The notes under the pieces: model-generated
Told to the model about the DNA's origin: nothing
What the model saw: only the letters and a program-made list of their open reading frames with translations
Databases searched by the model: none
Made by a program: the position numbers and the translations under genes
Part shown: one piece after another, positions 55,562 through 64,000 of the stretch
Position numbering within the stretch: position 1 is the first letter of the stretch
Layout of the letters: each line of letters opens with the position of its first letter
DNA from: G965216255 sp965216255
Lineage (GTDB): Bacteria; Bacteroidota; Rhodothermia; Rhodothermales; Bin80
Assembly: GCA_965216255.1 (NCBI GenBank)
Contig: OZ244148.1
Location: forward strand, 1,798,001-1,862,000
Direction: 5' to 3'
DNA length: 64,000 bases

Positions 55562-57289
55562 ATGCTGCGCTCCGCTTTCGATGCTCCTGCGACGGCCATG
55601 TCACTGGACATTGACCGTATCCGGCGTGATTTTCCTGCGCTGCATCAGTGTGTACACGGCCGGCCGCTCGTCTATCTGGACAATGCGGCTTCTGCGCAGA
55701 AACCCACGCAGGTCATAGAGCGGCTAACGGCATACTATAGCCAGGAGCACAGTAACGTGCACCGGGGCGTCCACGAGCTCAGCCAGCGGGCGACCGATGC
55801 ATACGAGGCGTCCAGGACGCGGATAGCCGGCTTCATCGGTGCCGCCCATGCGCACGAAATCATTTTCACGCGGGGAACGACGGAGGCCATAAACCTGGTT
55901 GCCGCCACCTACGGCCGCGGCTCTGTCTCGGAAAACGACGAAGTCGTCGTAACGGGCATGGAGCATCATTCCAACATGGTGCCCTGGCACATCCTCTGCG
56001 AGGAGAAAGGGGCGTCCCTCAGGATTCTTCCTGTAGATGAGCGCGGCGAGCTGCAACTGGACGGTCTGGAACAGGTCCTTAACGAGCGAACAAAGCTGAT
56101 CGCCGTAGTACATGTATCGAACAGCCTCGGCTCCATCAATCCGGTTCGGCAGATTGTTGTAGCAGCACACCGGCGCCGTATCCCTGTTCTGGTAGACGGT
56201 GCCCAGGCAGCACCGCACATGCGGGTTAACGTAACGGAGCTCGGCTGCGACTTTTACTGCTTCTCCGGGCACAAAGTCTTCGGCCCCACGGGAATCGGCA
56301 TCCTCTACGGCAGGGAGGCGCTTCTGGAGGCCATGCCTCCGTATCAGGGTGGCGGAGACATGATCCACAGCGTCACCTATGAGCAGTCTACTTATGCCGA
56401 GCTGCCCCACAAATTTGAGGCTGGCACGCCGCATATTGCGGGCGCGCTGGGCCTCGCGGCGGCGCTGGACTACGTGGAAGATCTGGGGCTGGATGCCATC
56501 GCCGCCTACGAAGACCACTTGCTGGAGTACGCGCAAGACCGCCTCAAGGCTGTGCCCGGGTTGCGCCTCGTTGGCACAGCGCCAAGAAAGGCAGCCGTGG
56601 TGAGTTTCCTACTGGATGGCACCGCGCCGTATGACGTAGGCCGGCTACTGGACGAGCACGGCATCGCCGTACGAACAGGGCACCACTGCACGATGCCGCT
56701 CATGAAAAGGCTGGGTATCAGCGGTACGGTGCGGGCATCGCTTGCCTTTTATAACACCAAGGAAGATGTAGACCGGCTGGCGGACGCCCTGCTAGCCGTG
56801 GCCAGCAGACTCAAGCCTGCAGATCGCCGCGCGGCGGCCTTCCGAACGGCCACCCAAACGGACCTCGGCACCCGGCACCGAGAAATGGTGGAGGAGTTCA
56901 GCCTCTTCGACGACACCGACGCCAAGTGCGAATTCCTCATGGAGTTGGGAGAGGCCCTACCACCTTACCCGGAGGCTTACAGAATCGAAACGCATCGTGT
57001 CCACGGCTGCCTCTCCACCGTGTGGCTGCATACGGAACAGCGGCAAGGGCAACTCTTTTTCGAGGCCGACAGCGACGCTCTCATCACCAAGGGAATGATC
57101 GCGGTCCTTGTGCGTTTGTTGCAGGGTCAACCTGCGCATGTGATTGCTGCAGCTGATCTTGAAGCCCTCATGGCCGAAATCGGTATGCAATACATGGTTA
57201 CTGCCCGCCGCAAGAACGGACTTCTCTCCATGATCAAGCGCATTCAGCGTGACGCGCAGACACACGCCGCCAACGCCACACCTTCATGA
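55562..57289 (+). CDS. sufS: Cysteine desulfurase SufS fused to SufE
   Basis: 575 codons. Residues 13-415: SufS with EIIFTRGTTEAINLVA, the PLP lysine in FYCFSGHKVFGPTGIGILYG, and the active Cys in RTGHHCTMPLMKRLG. Residues about 430-565: SufE with LGEALPPYPE, the sulfur-acceptor Cys in HRVHGCLSTVW, and FEADSDALITKGMIAVL. Fusing donor and acceptor would channel persulfide sulfur to SufBCD. ATG 55598 (MSLDIDRIRRDFPAL) matches usual SufS N-termini and may be the true start. Confidence 0.94.
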   Translation: MLRSAFDAPATAMSLDIDRIRRDFPALHQCVHGRPLVYLDNAASAQKPTQVIERLTAYYSQEHSNVHRGVHELSQRATDAYEASRTRIAGFIGAAHAHEIIFTRGTTEAINLVAATYGRGSVSENDEVVVTGMEHHSNMVPWHILCEEKGASLRILPVDERGELQLDGLEQVLNERTKLIAVVHVSNSLGSINPVRQIVVAAHRRRIPVLVDGAQAAPHMRVNVTELGCDFYCFSGHKVFGPTGIGILYGREALLEAMPPYQGGGDMIHSVTYEQSTYAELPHKFEAGTPHIAGALGLAAALDYVEDLGLDAIAAYEDHLLEYAQDRLKAVPGLRLVGTAPRKAAVVSFLLDGTAPYDVGRLLDEHGIAVRTGHHCTMPLMKRLGISGTVRASLAFYNTKEDVDRLADALLAVASRLKPADRRAAAFRTATQTDLGTRHREMVEEFSLFDDTDAKCEFLMELGEALPPYPEAYRIETHRVHGCLSTVWLHTEQRQGQLFFEADSDALITKGMIAVLVRLLQGQPAHVIAAADLEALMAEIGMQYMVTARRKNGLLSMIKRIQRDAQTHAANATPS

Positions 57290-57621
57290 CACCGGAATTC
57301 GTAGACCATGCCACAAACCGGAAGCTGCTGGATGAGGTCATAGCCTCCATCCGGCAAGTCTTCGATCCCGAGATCCCGGTCAACGTGTACGATCTGGGCC
57401 TCATTTACAAGATTCGCCTGGAGCCGGATGACAGCGTATATGTTACCATGACCCTAACGACACCCAACTGCCCGGTTGCGGACAGCTTGCCGAATCAGGT
57501 CGAGTCCATTGTGATGCTGACCGACGGGGTTACGGATGCCCGCGTGGAGTTGACCTTCGATCCTCCATTCACGATTGACATGATGTCAGACGAGGCCAAG
57601 CTAGAATTGGGTATGCTGTGA
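57286..57621 (+). CDS. DUF59/MIP18-family Fe-S assembly protein (SufT-like)
   Basis: 111 residues. DUF59 core: VFDPEIPVNVYDLGLIYKI, TMTLTTPNCPVADSLPNQVES, VELTFDPPFT. The ATG overlaps the sufS stop (ATGA). Last gene of the suf operon; the family acts in Fe-S protein maturation. Confidence 0.92.
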   Translation: MTPEFVDHATNRKLLDEVIASIRQVFDPEIPVNVYDLGLIYKIRLEPDDSVYVTMTLTTPNCPVADSLPNQVESIVMLTDGVTDARVELTFDPPFTIDMMSDEAKLELGML

Positions 57622-57684
57622 TTTTTTTGGCCTCCGGCCGGCCGCTTGGGAATAACGATTATTCGGCTTCTTGACCGAATATTA

Positions 57685-58312
57685 ATGATGAAGTTCGTGG
57701 TTCGGCACGTATTTGCGGCTTTCTGCCTTGCCGCTGTCGTGTCATGTGCGCAGGCGCAGACGGGAACCATTCGCGGCTTCGTCACCGACGCTGCGGACGG
57801 TCAGGCTTTGCAAGGCGTAAATGTCGGGCAATGGATGCTACCGGCAACTTGCGCGGAAGCGTTACGGACGACGACGGCTTCTTCATCATCATTCGATTGC
57901 CTGCAGGGCGGTATATCCTCCGCGCCTCGTACATCGGTTACCAAACGGCCGCAGACACGCTGGTACTTGCTCCGGGAGGTACCGAGCGGCTGGCCCTCGC
58001 CCTGGTGCAAGGCATAGCGCTCGAAGAGTTGGTAGTCGAAGTCGAGCGGGAATGCGGCGCAATCGTGGCGGCAGGCCTACAGACCGTGCGGCCGCGGGAC
58101 GTGGATCTGGTGCCGGCCCCGATGTGTCCGGCGACTTGGTGTCGTATCTGTCCACCATGCCGGGCGTGATCTCCATAGGGGACCGGGGCGGCCAGGTATT
58201 TATCCGAGGCGGAGAGCCATCCCACAACCTGGCATTGCTGGATGGGATGTATATCTACCAACCGTTCCATATTCTGGGATTCTACTCGGCCTTTTCGTCG
58301 GCCCATTTAACA
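57685..58312 (+). pseudogene. TonB-dependent receptor, N-terminal remnant
   Basis: Signal peptide (MMKFVVRHVFAAFCLAAVVSCAQA), then a carboxypeptidase-like regulatory domain (GTIRGFVTDAADGQALQGVNV) continuing in a second frame (GNLRGSVTDDDGFFIIIRLPAGRYILRASYIGYQT) and a plug domain in a third (LVSYLSTMPGVISIGDRGGQVFIRGGEPSHNLALLDGMYIYQPFH). At least two frameshifts. The barrel is missing: the IS30 element begins at about 58313 and no receptor sequence resumes after it. Confidence 0.82.
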
Positions 58313-58432
58313 ACGAAGTGCAACACTTGATTTGGATGACAGCGCGCTAGCAAGCGCGTATTCATCACGCTGATTACATGTGAGCGAGATGATGCCGGTA
58401 CGCTCCGTTAAGACATCATTGGAGGGTATCAA

Positions 58433-58801
58433 ATGGCGACGGGCTATCATCATCTTTCCTATGAGGAAAGGTGCCAGATTCACGCATTGAGGAAGCGAGC
58501 TGATTCGCTGCGCGAGATTGCGCGACAGTTGGGTCGCTCGCCATCGACGATCAGCCGGGAGTTGCATCGCAACAGCGGAGGTAGGGGCTACCGGTATCAA
58601 CAGGCTACCCGCTTGGCCAGCGGGCGGCGGAGGAAGGCATCGTTGCGTCCACGGAAGATGACTGAAGCGATGTGGTCTCTTGTGCGTGAGAAGCTCGCCC
58701 TGTACTGGAGTCCAGAGCAGGTCTCGGGTCGACTTCGTCGTGATGGTGTCGTTTCGGTAAGCACCACATGGATTTACAGGCATAGCTGGGCGGACCGAGC
58801 G
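58433..58801 (+). pseudogene. IS30 transposase, N-terminal part (exon 1)
   Basis: Codons 1-123: helix-turn-helix domain (LSYEERCQIHALRKRADSLREIARQLGRSPSTISREL) and the start of the core (YWSPEQVSGRL, TWIYRH). Ends at GCG 58801. Joining to 60753 (GCT) keeps frame and gives WADRA-AGGSLYKLLRRRG, the expected IS30 sequence, for 329 residues in total. Confidence 0.88.
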
Positions 58802-60752
58802 GTAGAGTCGACGGGCGGCGCGTTACTCCCATTAGGAGCACGTTTCCGCCCGCCGCTCATCAAACCGGACATGCAGAATTACCGCATCCGGCTTTCAGAC
58901 AAGATCATGTTTTCGCCCACGGAAGGCCCTTGGTCGTTGGCTCAAGGCATATCAAGCCATACTTCTTGTATAGCTCTTCGTGTGGGAAGCGCGCCCACCC
59001 CCCGGACTGAACCTTGTGCTTGCGACAGAGCCACTGGCGAATCCGCTTCTTCATGTGTGCATCTATGCCTGCATAGGCGGGATTGACTTGTCCAAGTCGG
59101 AAGTAGTTGGCCCATCCGGTCATTAACCAGTTAAGGCGTGGTACCATCTCCTCTATGGACAGCAGTCCGTGCCTTGCCGCCGTTTGCTCACTGATCCTGC
59201 GGCATATGCTCTGGACACTCTTCTTGCTCGGGCGAGTCCCTATATAGGATCCTCTGCCGCCCGGGCGAAAGTTGCGCCCAATCCGGTACCCAAGGAACTC
59301 AAACGGTTCTTCGGGGCACCGGACGCATCGGGTCTTCCTTGCGTTGATCGGCAGTTTCAGCCGTTGCATTATGGTCTCCACCGCTTCCAGCATCGCTGTA
59401 CCATCGGCCTTTCCGAGTACCACAAAATCATCGGCGTAGTTCACGATCGACGCTTGGAAGCGCCGGGCATAGCCCAGCAGCTTCCAGGCAATGAGAAAAC
59501 GGCGCATGTAGGCGATCGGCGATCGCCTGTGTTGCTCAGCAAGGGAGAGATTGGCGCGCCTTGCGGCGTACCCTTTCCTTCCTTCCGAGCCCGGTTCGTC
59601 AGGCGTTTGCCTGCCTTACCGTCATCTTCCACTACCGGCATCACCAGCCATGACTTGATGAGTTCGAGCATCCGACCATCGCTGATGCGACGCGCCAGAG
59701 ACTTCATCATCTTATCATGCGGTATCTCACCAAAGTAGTTCGACAGGTCTGCATCAACCACTTCCCGGCGGCCCGTATTTACGAGCCTGTGGACGCGATT
59801 GACCGCTTCCTGTGCGCCACGTCCCTTCCGATAGGCATATTGCTCCTCTTGTAAATCCGCTTCAAAGATCGGCTCCAGCACCAGCATTGCCGATGTCTGC
59901 GCGACCCTGTCACGAATACAGGGAATGCCTAACGGCCGGAACTTGCCTGGCTGCTTCTTCGGGATCAGTACCTGACGTACCGCACGCGGTTTGTACGTAC
60001 CCTCCCTTAGATCCCGCGCCAGTTCCCCCAGCCATCGATTTATGCCGTGCGCTTCAATGTCTCGAAAGGTCTCTCCATCCACACCGGCACTGCCGCCGTT
60101 ACGGCGTACTTGTTGCCAGGCTGCGAATAAGAAATCCTTCCTCCACACTTTGTCACACAATGCATGGAAACGACGCTTGGGGTCTTCCTTCGCTTTGACA
60201 TGTAATACGCGCTGCAGGTCCCGAACTGATTCTGATCCTGTTAGACTTGCGTCAGTAACCATTGCCTTTCCCCCTTTGCGTATTGCTCTTGAATGAGGGT
60301 CCCTTTCCTCGACGAGCATTACCCCGCGTCACAGGTACTACGGACCCATCCGCCACCCTGACGGCCCAATCTGTCCCTTGCGGGAAATCGGTTGGCTTAC
60401 GTGTGCCTCCGGCAGGGCTTCCCGTGTTGCTACTTTTCCCATCTTGCATGCATGCCAGTGCCACTACCCCGGCGGAAGTAATCTGGTGCTTGTGTCGTTC
60501 TCTTCCCAGACTACCGGCGGCCTTCCCCTTACCAACGGAGGGTCGGCTTCCGCATTGCATGTTTCGAGGCCTGCTCGGCATTCACTACGCGTTCCGGCCT
60601 GCATGCTCGCTGAATCGCCTAAGCGACCCTTTACCAAAGTGCTTCAGCTCATGTTGTTACCTCCATAAACCGCTTTGGCCGCTACTAGCTGGAGCGACAG
60701 TTACTAGGTGGGATTCGCACCCACTAGGGAAAAGCGCCTTATCACGGCGCAC
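58802..60752 (-). mobile_element. Alpha2, group II intron (1,951 bp) with a decayed RT gene, antisense in IS30
   Basis: Minus-strand 5' end GTGCGCCGTGATAAGGCGC at 60752; 3' end ...GCCGTCGACTCTAC at 58802. Domain V (GAAAGCCGGATGC...GCATGTCCGG) and VI (AGCGGCGGGCGG...CCGCCCG) are readable. Full-length relative of alpha0 and alpha-prime. It has both beta sites uninterrupted (…CAACATG-AGCTG and …CAACACG-GGAAG), so it is a second empty-site reference. It lies antisense to the transposase, so it cannot be spliced from that mRNA. Confidence 0.9.
58905..60319 (-). pseudogene. Group II intron reverse transcriptase, frameshifted
   Basis: N-terminal frame (60319 to about 59541): GGSAGVDGETF, VLIPKKQPGKFRPLGIPCIRDRV, YAYRKGRGAQEAVNRV, VVDADLSNYFGEIPHD, KGTPQGAPISPLLSN. 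After that an extra 14-17 bp containing GATCGCCGATCGCC shifts the frame. Homology then resumes at MRRFLIAWKLLG (59507) with IVNYADDFVVLG (catalytic YADD), FLGYRIGRNF and the maturase LNWLMTGWANYFRLG. It would need the insertion removed to be functional. Confidence 0.88.
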
Positions 60753-61373
60753 GCTGGCGGATCGTTGTACAAGCTGCTGCGTCGCCGTGGTAAGCGGTAC
60801 AACAGGCGTAACAAGAGCGGTGCTGGGCGCGGCCTGATACCGCACCGTGTAGACATCAGCGAACGTGATCCCATTGTAGAGCAGAAGACGCGGATAGGCG
60901 ACTGGGAGGTTGATACGATCATCGGGGCGAAACAACAGGGAGCACTGGTATCCATGGTCGATCGCGCCTCGAAATTCACGTTTCTTGAGCACGTTGCGTC
61001 AAAGGCTGCGATCGGGGTCCGCCATGCGATCATAGGTTGTCTCAGTCCGGTAAAGGACCGGGTACTTACTATCACGGCGGACAATGGCAAGGAGTTCGCT
61101 CATCATCGCCAGATCGCCAGCGCGCTTTCCGCATCGTTTTACTTTGCGAGGCCATACCACTCCTGGGAGCGTGGTCTGAACGAGCACACCAACGGCCTGG
61201 TGCGAGAGTACTTCCCGAAGGCAACCAACTTTCACACGGTTGAACCGGCAGCGGTGAGGCGGGTGCAAGCGCAATTGAACAACCGTCCGCGCCGATGCTT
61301 GGCCTACCGCACGCCGGCGGAGGTTTTCCTTCCTGCACTAGAGGGCGTGGCAGCCTCCGCGTCCATGGTCTGA
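60753..61373 (+). pseudogene. IS30 transposase, C-terminal part (exon 2)
   Basis: 206 residues with the DDE core: GDWEVDTIIGAKQQGALVSMVDR (first Asp), LTITADNGKEFAHH (second Asp), and RPYHSWERGLNEHTNGLVREYFPK (Glu). Continues the frame of 58433-58801. Confidence 0.88.
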
Positions 61374-61640
61374 GTCGGGTCGTCGCCAGAAAGACCCATA
61401 GACCATTGTACCATGTTCGGGTGACATCATGCGTGCCTACACGCAGGGGAAGAGCCATGCTCGCCCGTCGGCATTGGCTGCCTCAAAGGTCAAGGAGCGC
61501 GAATTTCTTCGGCCAGCAAGCAGCTTCTTCTCCGGTCGGGCTCCGCCCTCCCTCCGAAGAAGCTCGTTTTCCGCGTTGCCTGTGCTATCTTCTGTCTCTA
61601 CTCAGGGGCATACTACCTTGTCTACAGTTGTTGCACTTCG

Positions 61641-62019
61641 GACTTTAATTGGCGCTGTATTTACTGCACTAGTACAGCGAAGATCACCTTTATGGGCGTA
61701 AGGACATTCAACGGAACTAGCCATCATTGGGCGTGCGGTACTTCGTGCGGATCAGTTCCAACGCTGTAAGCTTCAGATCACGCAGGCGCGAGGGATCTAT
61801 CTTGCCAGTGGCCCAATGAGCTATGTCATTTCGATGGTCAGTGAGCTCCTTCGGAGTATGCATCCGGTGAACCCCATCTTGTGAGGTGGCGTCGGTGTCG
61901 GGATCTTGTGCTTGAACAATTCACGACGATTCCATCGGCAAGACGAGAGGGCGCGTCCGGGGAAATTCACGGTCCGCACTGAATACGCCGGTGCCTTCTG
62001 CAACCCGGAGTAGCTTGCC
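61641..62019. other. Gap between IS30 and IS66
   Basis: A minus-strand frame ending at about 61722 (MHTPKELTDHRNDIAHWATGKIDPSRLRDLKLTAL split by no stops) could be the C-terminus of a small lost gene, but it has no clear upstream part. Nothing else recognised. Confidence 0.3.
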
Positions 62020-63607
62020 TTATTGCTGCAGGGCAGCTGCCGATGAAGCAGCTTGCTGCGCCTCTTGCCAGCGATGGGGCAAGAGGCGTGCCACGCGCTT
62101 TGCAGGATGGGTCGGAATGCGCTCCAGCACGTCGGCAAGCCAGGCCTGGGGATTTACTCCGTGCAGCTTGCACGTGCCCAGAAGAGAATAGACCACCGCT
62201 GCCCGCTGGGCTGCCGCATGCGAACCCGCAAACAGGTAGTTCTTGCGTCCCACGGCAAGCGGGCGTATCACATTCTCGACCAGATTGTTGTCAACCTCGA
62301 TTCTGCCGTCAGACAGAAAACGGGTCAGCTTCTCCCACCGGTTTAGCATGTAACGAACGGCCTTGCCCCACTCACTCCTCGGCAGCCCCGGATGGGCTAC
62401 AAGCCAAGGCTTCAGCGCCTCCAGTACCGGCTGGGCCTGCTCCTGGCGCACCTGACGCCGCCGAGCAGGACTTGCCTCTTCCTCGCGCAACAGGCGCTCG
62501 ATGTCGTACAACAGCTTGATTTGCCCCAACACATAGCCGGCCTTATCCGGCTCGCTGCCTTGAGCCTCGTAGAACTTGCGGCGCGCGTGCGCCATGCACC
62601 CATAGGCCGTGATTGACCTCTAAAGCTCGAACGCATCGTAGGCCGCATACCCGTGCGTCTGCAAGGCTCCGACATATCCGCGCAAAAACGCCTCCGGCCG
62701 ATCTCGCGAGCGGCCCTTGCAATAGTCCATTACCACAAGCTGCGGCTCCGGCGCGTAATAAACCCAGTAAAAGCCGCGATGCGTCTTGCCCTTCTTGCTG
62801 CGATCCTGCACCTGGATCGTTGTCTCATCCATCTGCAGATACCCGCTTGCCAGTACCTCCTCTTTGAGCGCCTCGACCAGCGGCCCAAGATGCCACGCCG
62901 TCTGGGCTATCCAGTCTGCCAGCGTCGAGGTCGATAGCGCTACGCCTTCCCGCTGAAAACGCAGCCGCTGCCGGTACAAAGGCAGATGATCGCAATACTT
63001 CTCGATCGTCACATGCGCCAACAGCCCCGGCTCCGCCATCCCTTTGTCAATCAGGCGCGGCGGCAACTCTGCCATGATCACGCCTCTGGCCTCATTGGCG
63101 GGGTCGACGTATTTGGGACGCTCGCGCCGGATCACCTTCAGCTTGGCTGCCTCGTAATCCAGCGTCTCCGTCACATCCTTGCCGATTGAGAAGCGCCGTG
63201 TCTTCTTCCGGCTCGATGACAATCACCTCGCGCCGCAGATGCGCAGGCAACACCTGGCGTACAGCAGCCCGCTTCGCAGCAGGCAGCCTCCGCTTTATCG
63301 TGATGGTCTCGGGCTACGGCAAAGGCGCCACACACTCCGCCTCTTCAAACAACGCTCCCTGCAGCGTGTCCGGCTCCGGCACAAACCGCTCGCTCCTGGC
63401 ACCAAAAACCAGACGCCGGAGTTCAGCCAACTGAAACTCAAGCTCCGCCAATCGCAGACATTGACCGGCGTTCTCCTGGCGTAACCGGCTGTTTTCCTCG
63501 TGCAGGCCTACTAGTTCCTCACGGGGCAGGTCAAGCGTCGCGGAAGAGGTGGGGGAGCTTCGGTGGCCTGCATGATTCTTCAACAGATTACGCAAGCATA
63601 AAGTCAC
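62020..63607 (-). pseudogene. IS66 transposase TnpC with two nonsense codons and a frameshift
   Basis: N-terminal coiled segment (LVGLHEENSRLRQENAGQ, RRLVFGARSERF) to an in-frame TAG after APLP (63314). The frame continues PETITIKRRLPAAKR and shifts near 63195 into RRFSIGKDVTETLDYE. The core (AELPPRLIDKGMAEPGLL, DETTIQVQDRSKKGKTHRGFYWVYY) runs to a second TAG after YDAFEL (62620) and resumes in the same frame with MAHARRKFYEAQ, DNNLVENVIRPLAVGRKNYLF. Domain order is complete, but the frame is broken three times. Confidence 0.85.
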
Positions 63608-63636
63608 ATTTTCTTAGATAATCATTCGCCTACTTC

Positions 63637-63972
63637 TTAGCCCCTCGCCACATAGCGGCGCCGGTATTTGAGAGACTTTAGCGATATCCCCTCCAGTAGC
63701 AGCACCATCTGTGCCCACGTCGGTTTGTCGCTCTTGAGCGGCTCGAACGTGCCCGCTTCCAGCCGTTTGTAGAAAAGGGCAAAGCCGCTCCTATCCCATG
63801 AAAGCAGCTTTATATGCGTCCTTCTTCGGTTTACAAAAACAAAAACGTCACCCGACATCGGGTCCTTCCCCAGGCCCGAGTGCACCAGAGCGCACAAGCC
63901 GTCAAAGCTCTTGCGCATGTCGGCGGGCTTGCGCTGCAGATAGTACCGGTGAGAAGGCCCCAGCCCGATCAC
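63637..63972 (-). CDS. IS66 accessory protein TnpB
   Basis: 111 residues from GTG 63972, overlapping the tnpA stop (TGA). Family signature RKPADMRKSFDGLCALV, DPMSGDVFVFVNRRRTHIKLLSWD, FALFYKRLEAGTFE. Required with TnpA and TnpC for IS66 transposition; intact here. Confidence 0.92.
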   Translation of the reverse strand: MIGLGPSHRYYLQRKPADMRKSFDGLCALVHSGLGKDPMSGDVFVFVNRRRTHIKLLSWDRSGFALFYKRLEAGTFEPLKSDKPTWAQMVLLLEGISLKSLKYRRRYVARG

Positions 63973-64000
63973 GGCTTAGCCAGTGTCGCCAAGAACGAGG
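63969..64000 (-). CDS. IS66 accessory protein TnpA, last codons (partial)
   Basis: The last few codons (...FLATLAKP then TGA) match the C-terminus of the tnpA at 20489; the remainder is outside the window. Confidence 0.7.
   Translation of the reverse strand, partial: SFLATLAKP

Larger units (their letters stand above)
58313..61640 (+). mobile_element. IS30-family element interrupted by group II intron alpha2
   Basis: Inverted termini CGAAGTGCAACA at 58314 and its complement ending at 61640. One transposase gene, split at 58801/60753 by a 1,951-bp intron on the opposite strand. No clear target duplication is visible. Without the intron the element would be about 1.38 kb; 267 bp of non-coding sequence lies between the transposase stop and the right end. 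Confidence 0.8.
62020..64000 (-). mobile_element. IS66-family element, partial at window edge, transposase decayed
   Basis: Gene order on the minus strand is tnpA (running in from beyond 64000), tnpB (63637-63972) and tnpC (62020-63607, broken), the canonical IS66 layout. Fragments nearly identical to its tnpA/tnpB and tnpC occur at 20328-20788 and 19372-19631, so at least two further copies once existed here. Confidence 0.85.

Noticed and set aside
25980..63320. Amber (TAG) recoding, since several in-frame TAGs interrupt otherwise continuous frames
   Set aside because: Intact core genes such as lon, ppdK, sufB, sufC and sufD terminate with TAG, and the in-frame TAGs occur only in genes with other damage. 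Ordinary pseudogene decay explains them.

Overview
The window looks like a chromosomal piece of a Bacteroidota/Rhodothermota-type bacterium. The evidence is two surface proteins ending in a type IX secretion-like NYPNPF sorting domain, leucine-rich-repeat and FG-GAP-like exported proteins, a TopA with GPYV-type C-terminal repeats instead of zinc fingers, a SufS-SufE fusion and a weak dependence on Shine-Dalgarno sites. The taxonomic call is inference. Insertion sequences are dense and many genes are broken (alanine racemase, a TonB receptor, a subtilase-LRR protein, several transposases), which suggests genome erosion such as is seen in host-associated lineages.

Layout. 1-2922 (minus) is a large secreted subtilase running off the left edge. 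3176-3860 is a truncated group II intron 5' end. 3995-4543 and 18523-19080 are the two halves of one DUF4338 (DruA-like)/Tn5-type transposase gene, split by a 14-kb block.

That block, 4544-18522, is the main discovery. It consists almost entirely of group II introns inserted into one another, all on the minus strand. An ORF-less family 'beta' (669 bp) sits in two fixed sites of an ORF-less family 'alpha-prime' (878 bp). Alpha-prime in turn sits in one fixed site of beta. A third family, gamma (660 bp), sits 4 nt before the 3' end of beta. An RT-encoding intron, delta (1,923 bp), sits in domain VI of one alpha-prime. Parsing the blocks as brackets gives nesting up to eight introns deep. The exon-binding sequence (EBS1) of beta changes with the site it occupies: CATGTTG copies follow CAACATG and CGTGTTG copies follow CAACACG. 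Base-pairing-guided targeting can therefore be read directly from the sequence. One gamma copy carries an IS110/IS1111 element, and the second gamma copy supplies its exact empty site.

19081-21224 is a graveyard of IS66 and serine-recombinase fragments. 21225-26624 is a subtilase-LRR surface protein interrupted by an ISNCY-like element with a 7-bp target duplication. 26844-45689 is mostly core genes: GNAT, sucC, an LptF/G permease, cystathionine beta-synthase, lon, rsgA, an FG-GAP protein, an alanine racemase pseudogene, topA, pyruvate phosphate dikinase and an asparagine-synthase-like protein. 45690-51441 holds small unknowns, a 17-bp minisatellite, glutaryl-CoA dehydrogenase-like, hemW and two DUF192 lipoproteins. 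51449-57621 is the Fe-S assembly locus: divergent sufA-like, then sufB-sufC-sufD-sufSE-sufT-like. 57685-61640 is a TonB receptor remnant abutting an IS30 element, itself split by an RT-bearing alpha-family intron in antisense. An IS66 element with a decayed transposase closes the window.
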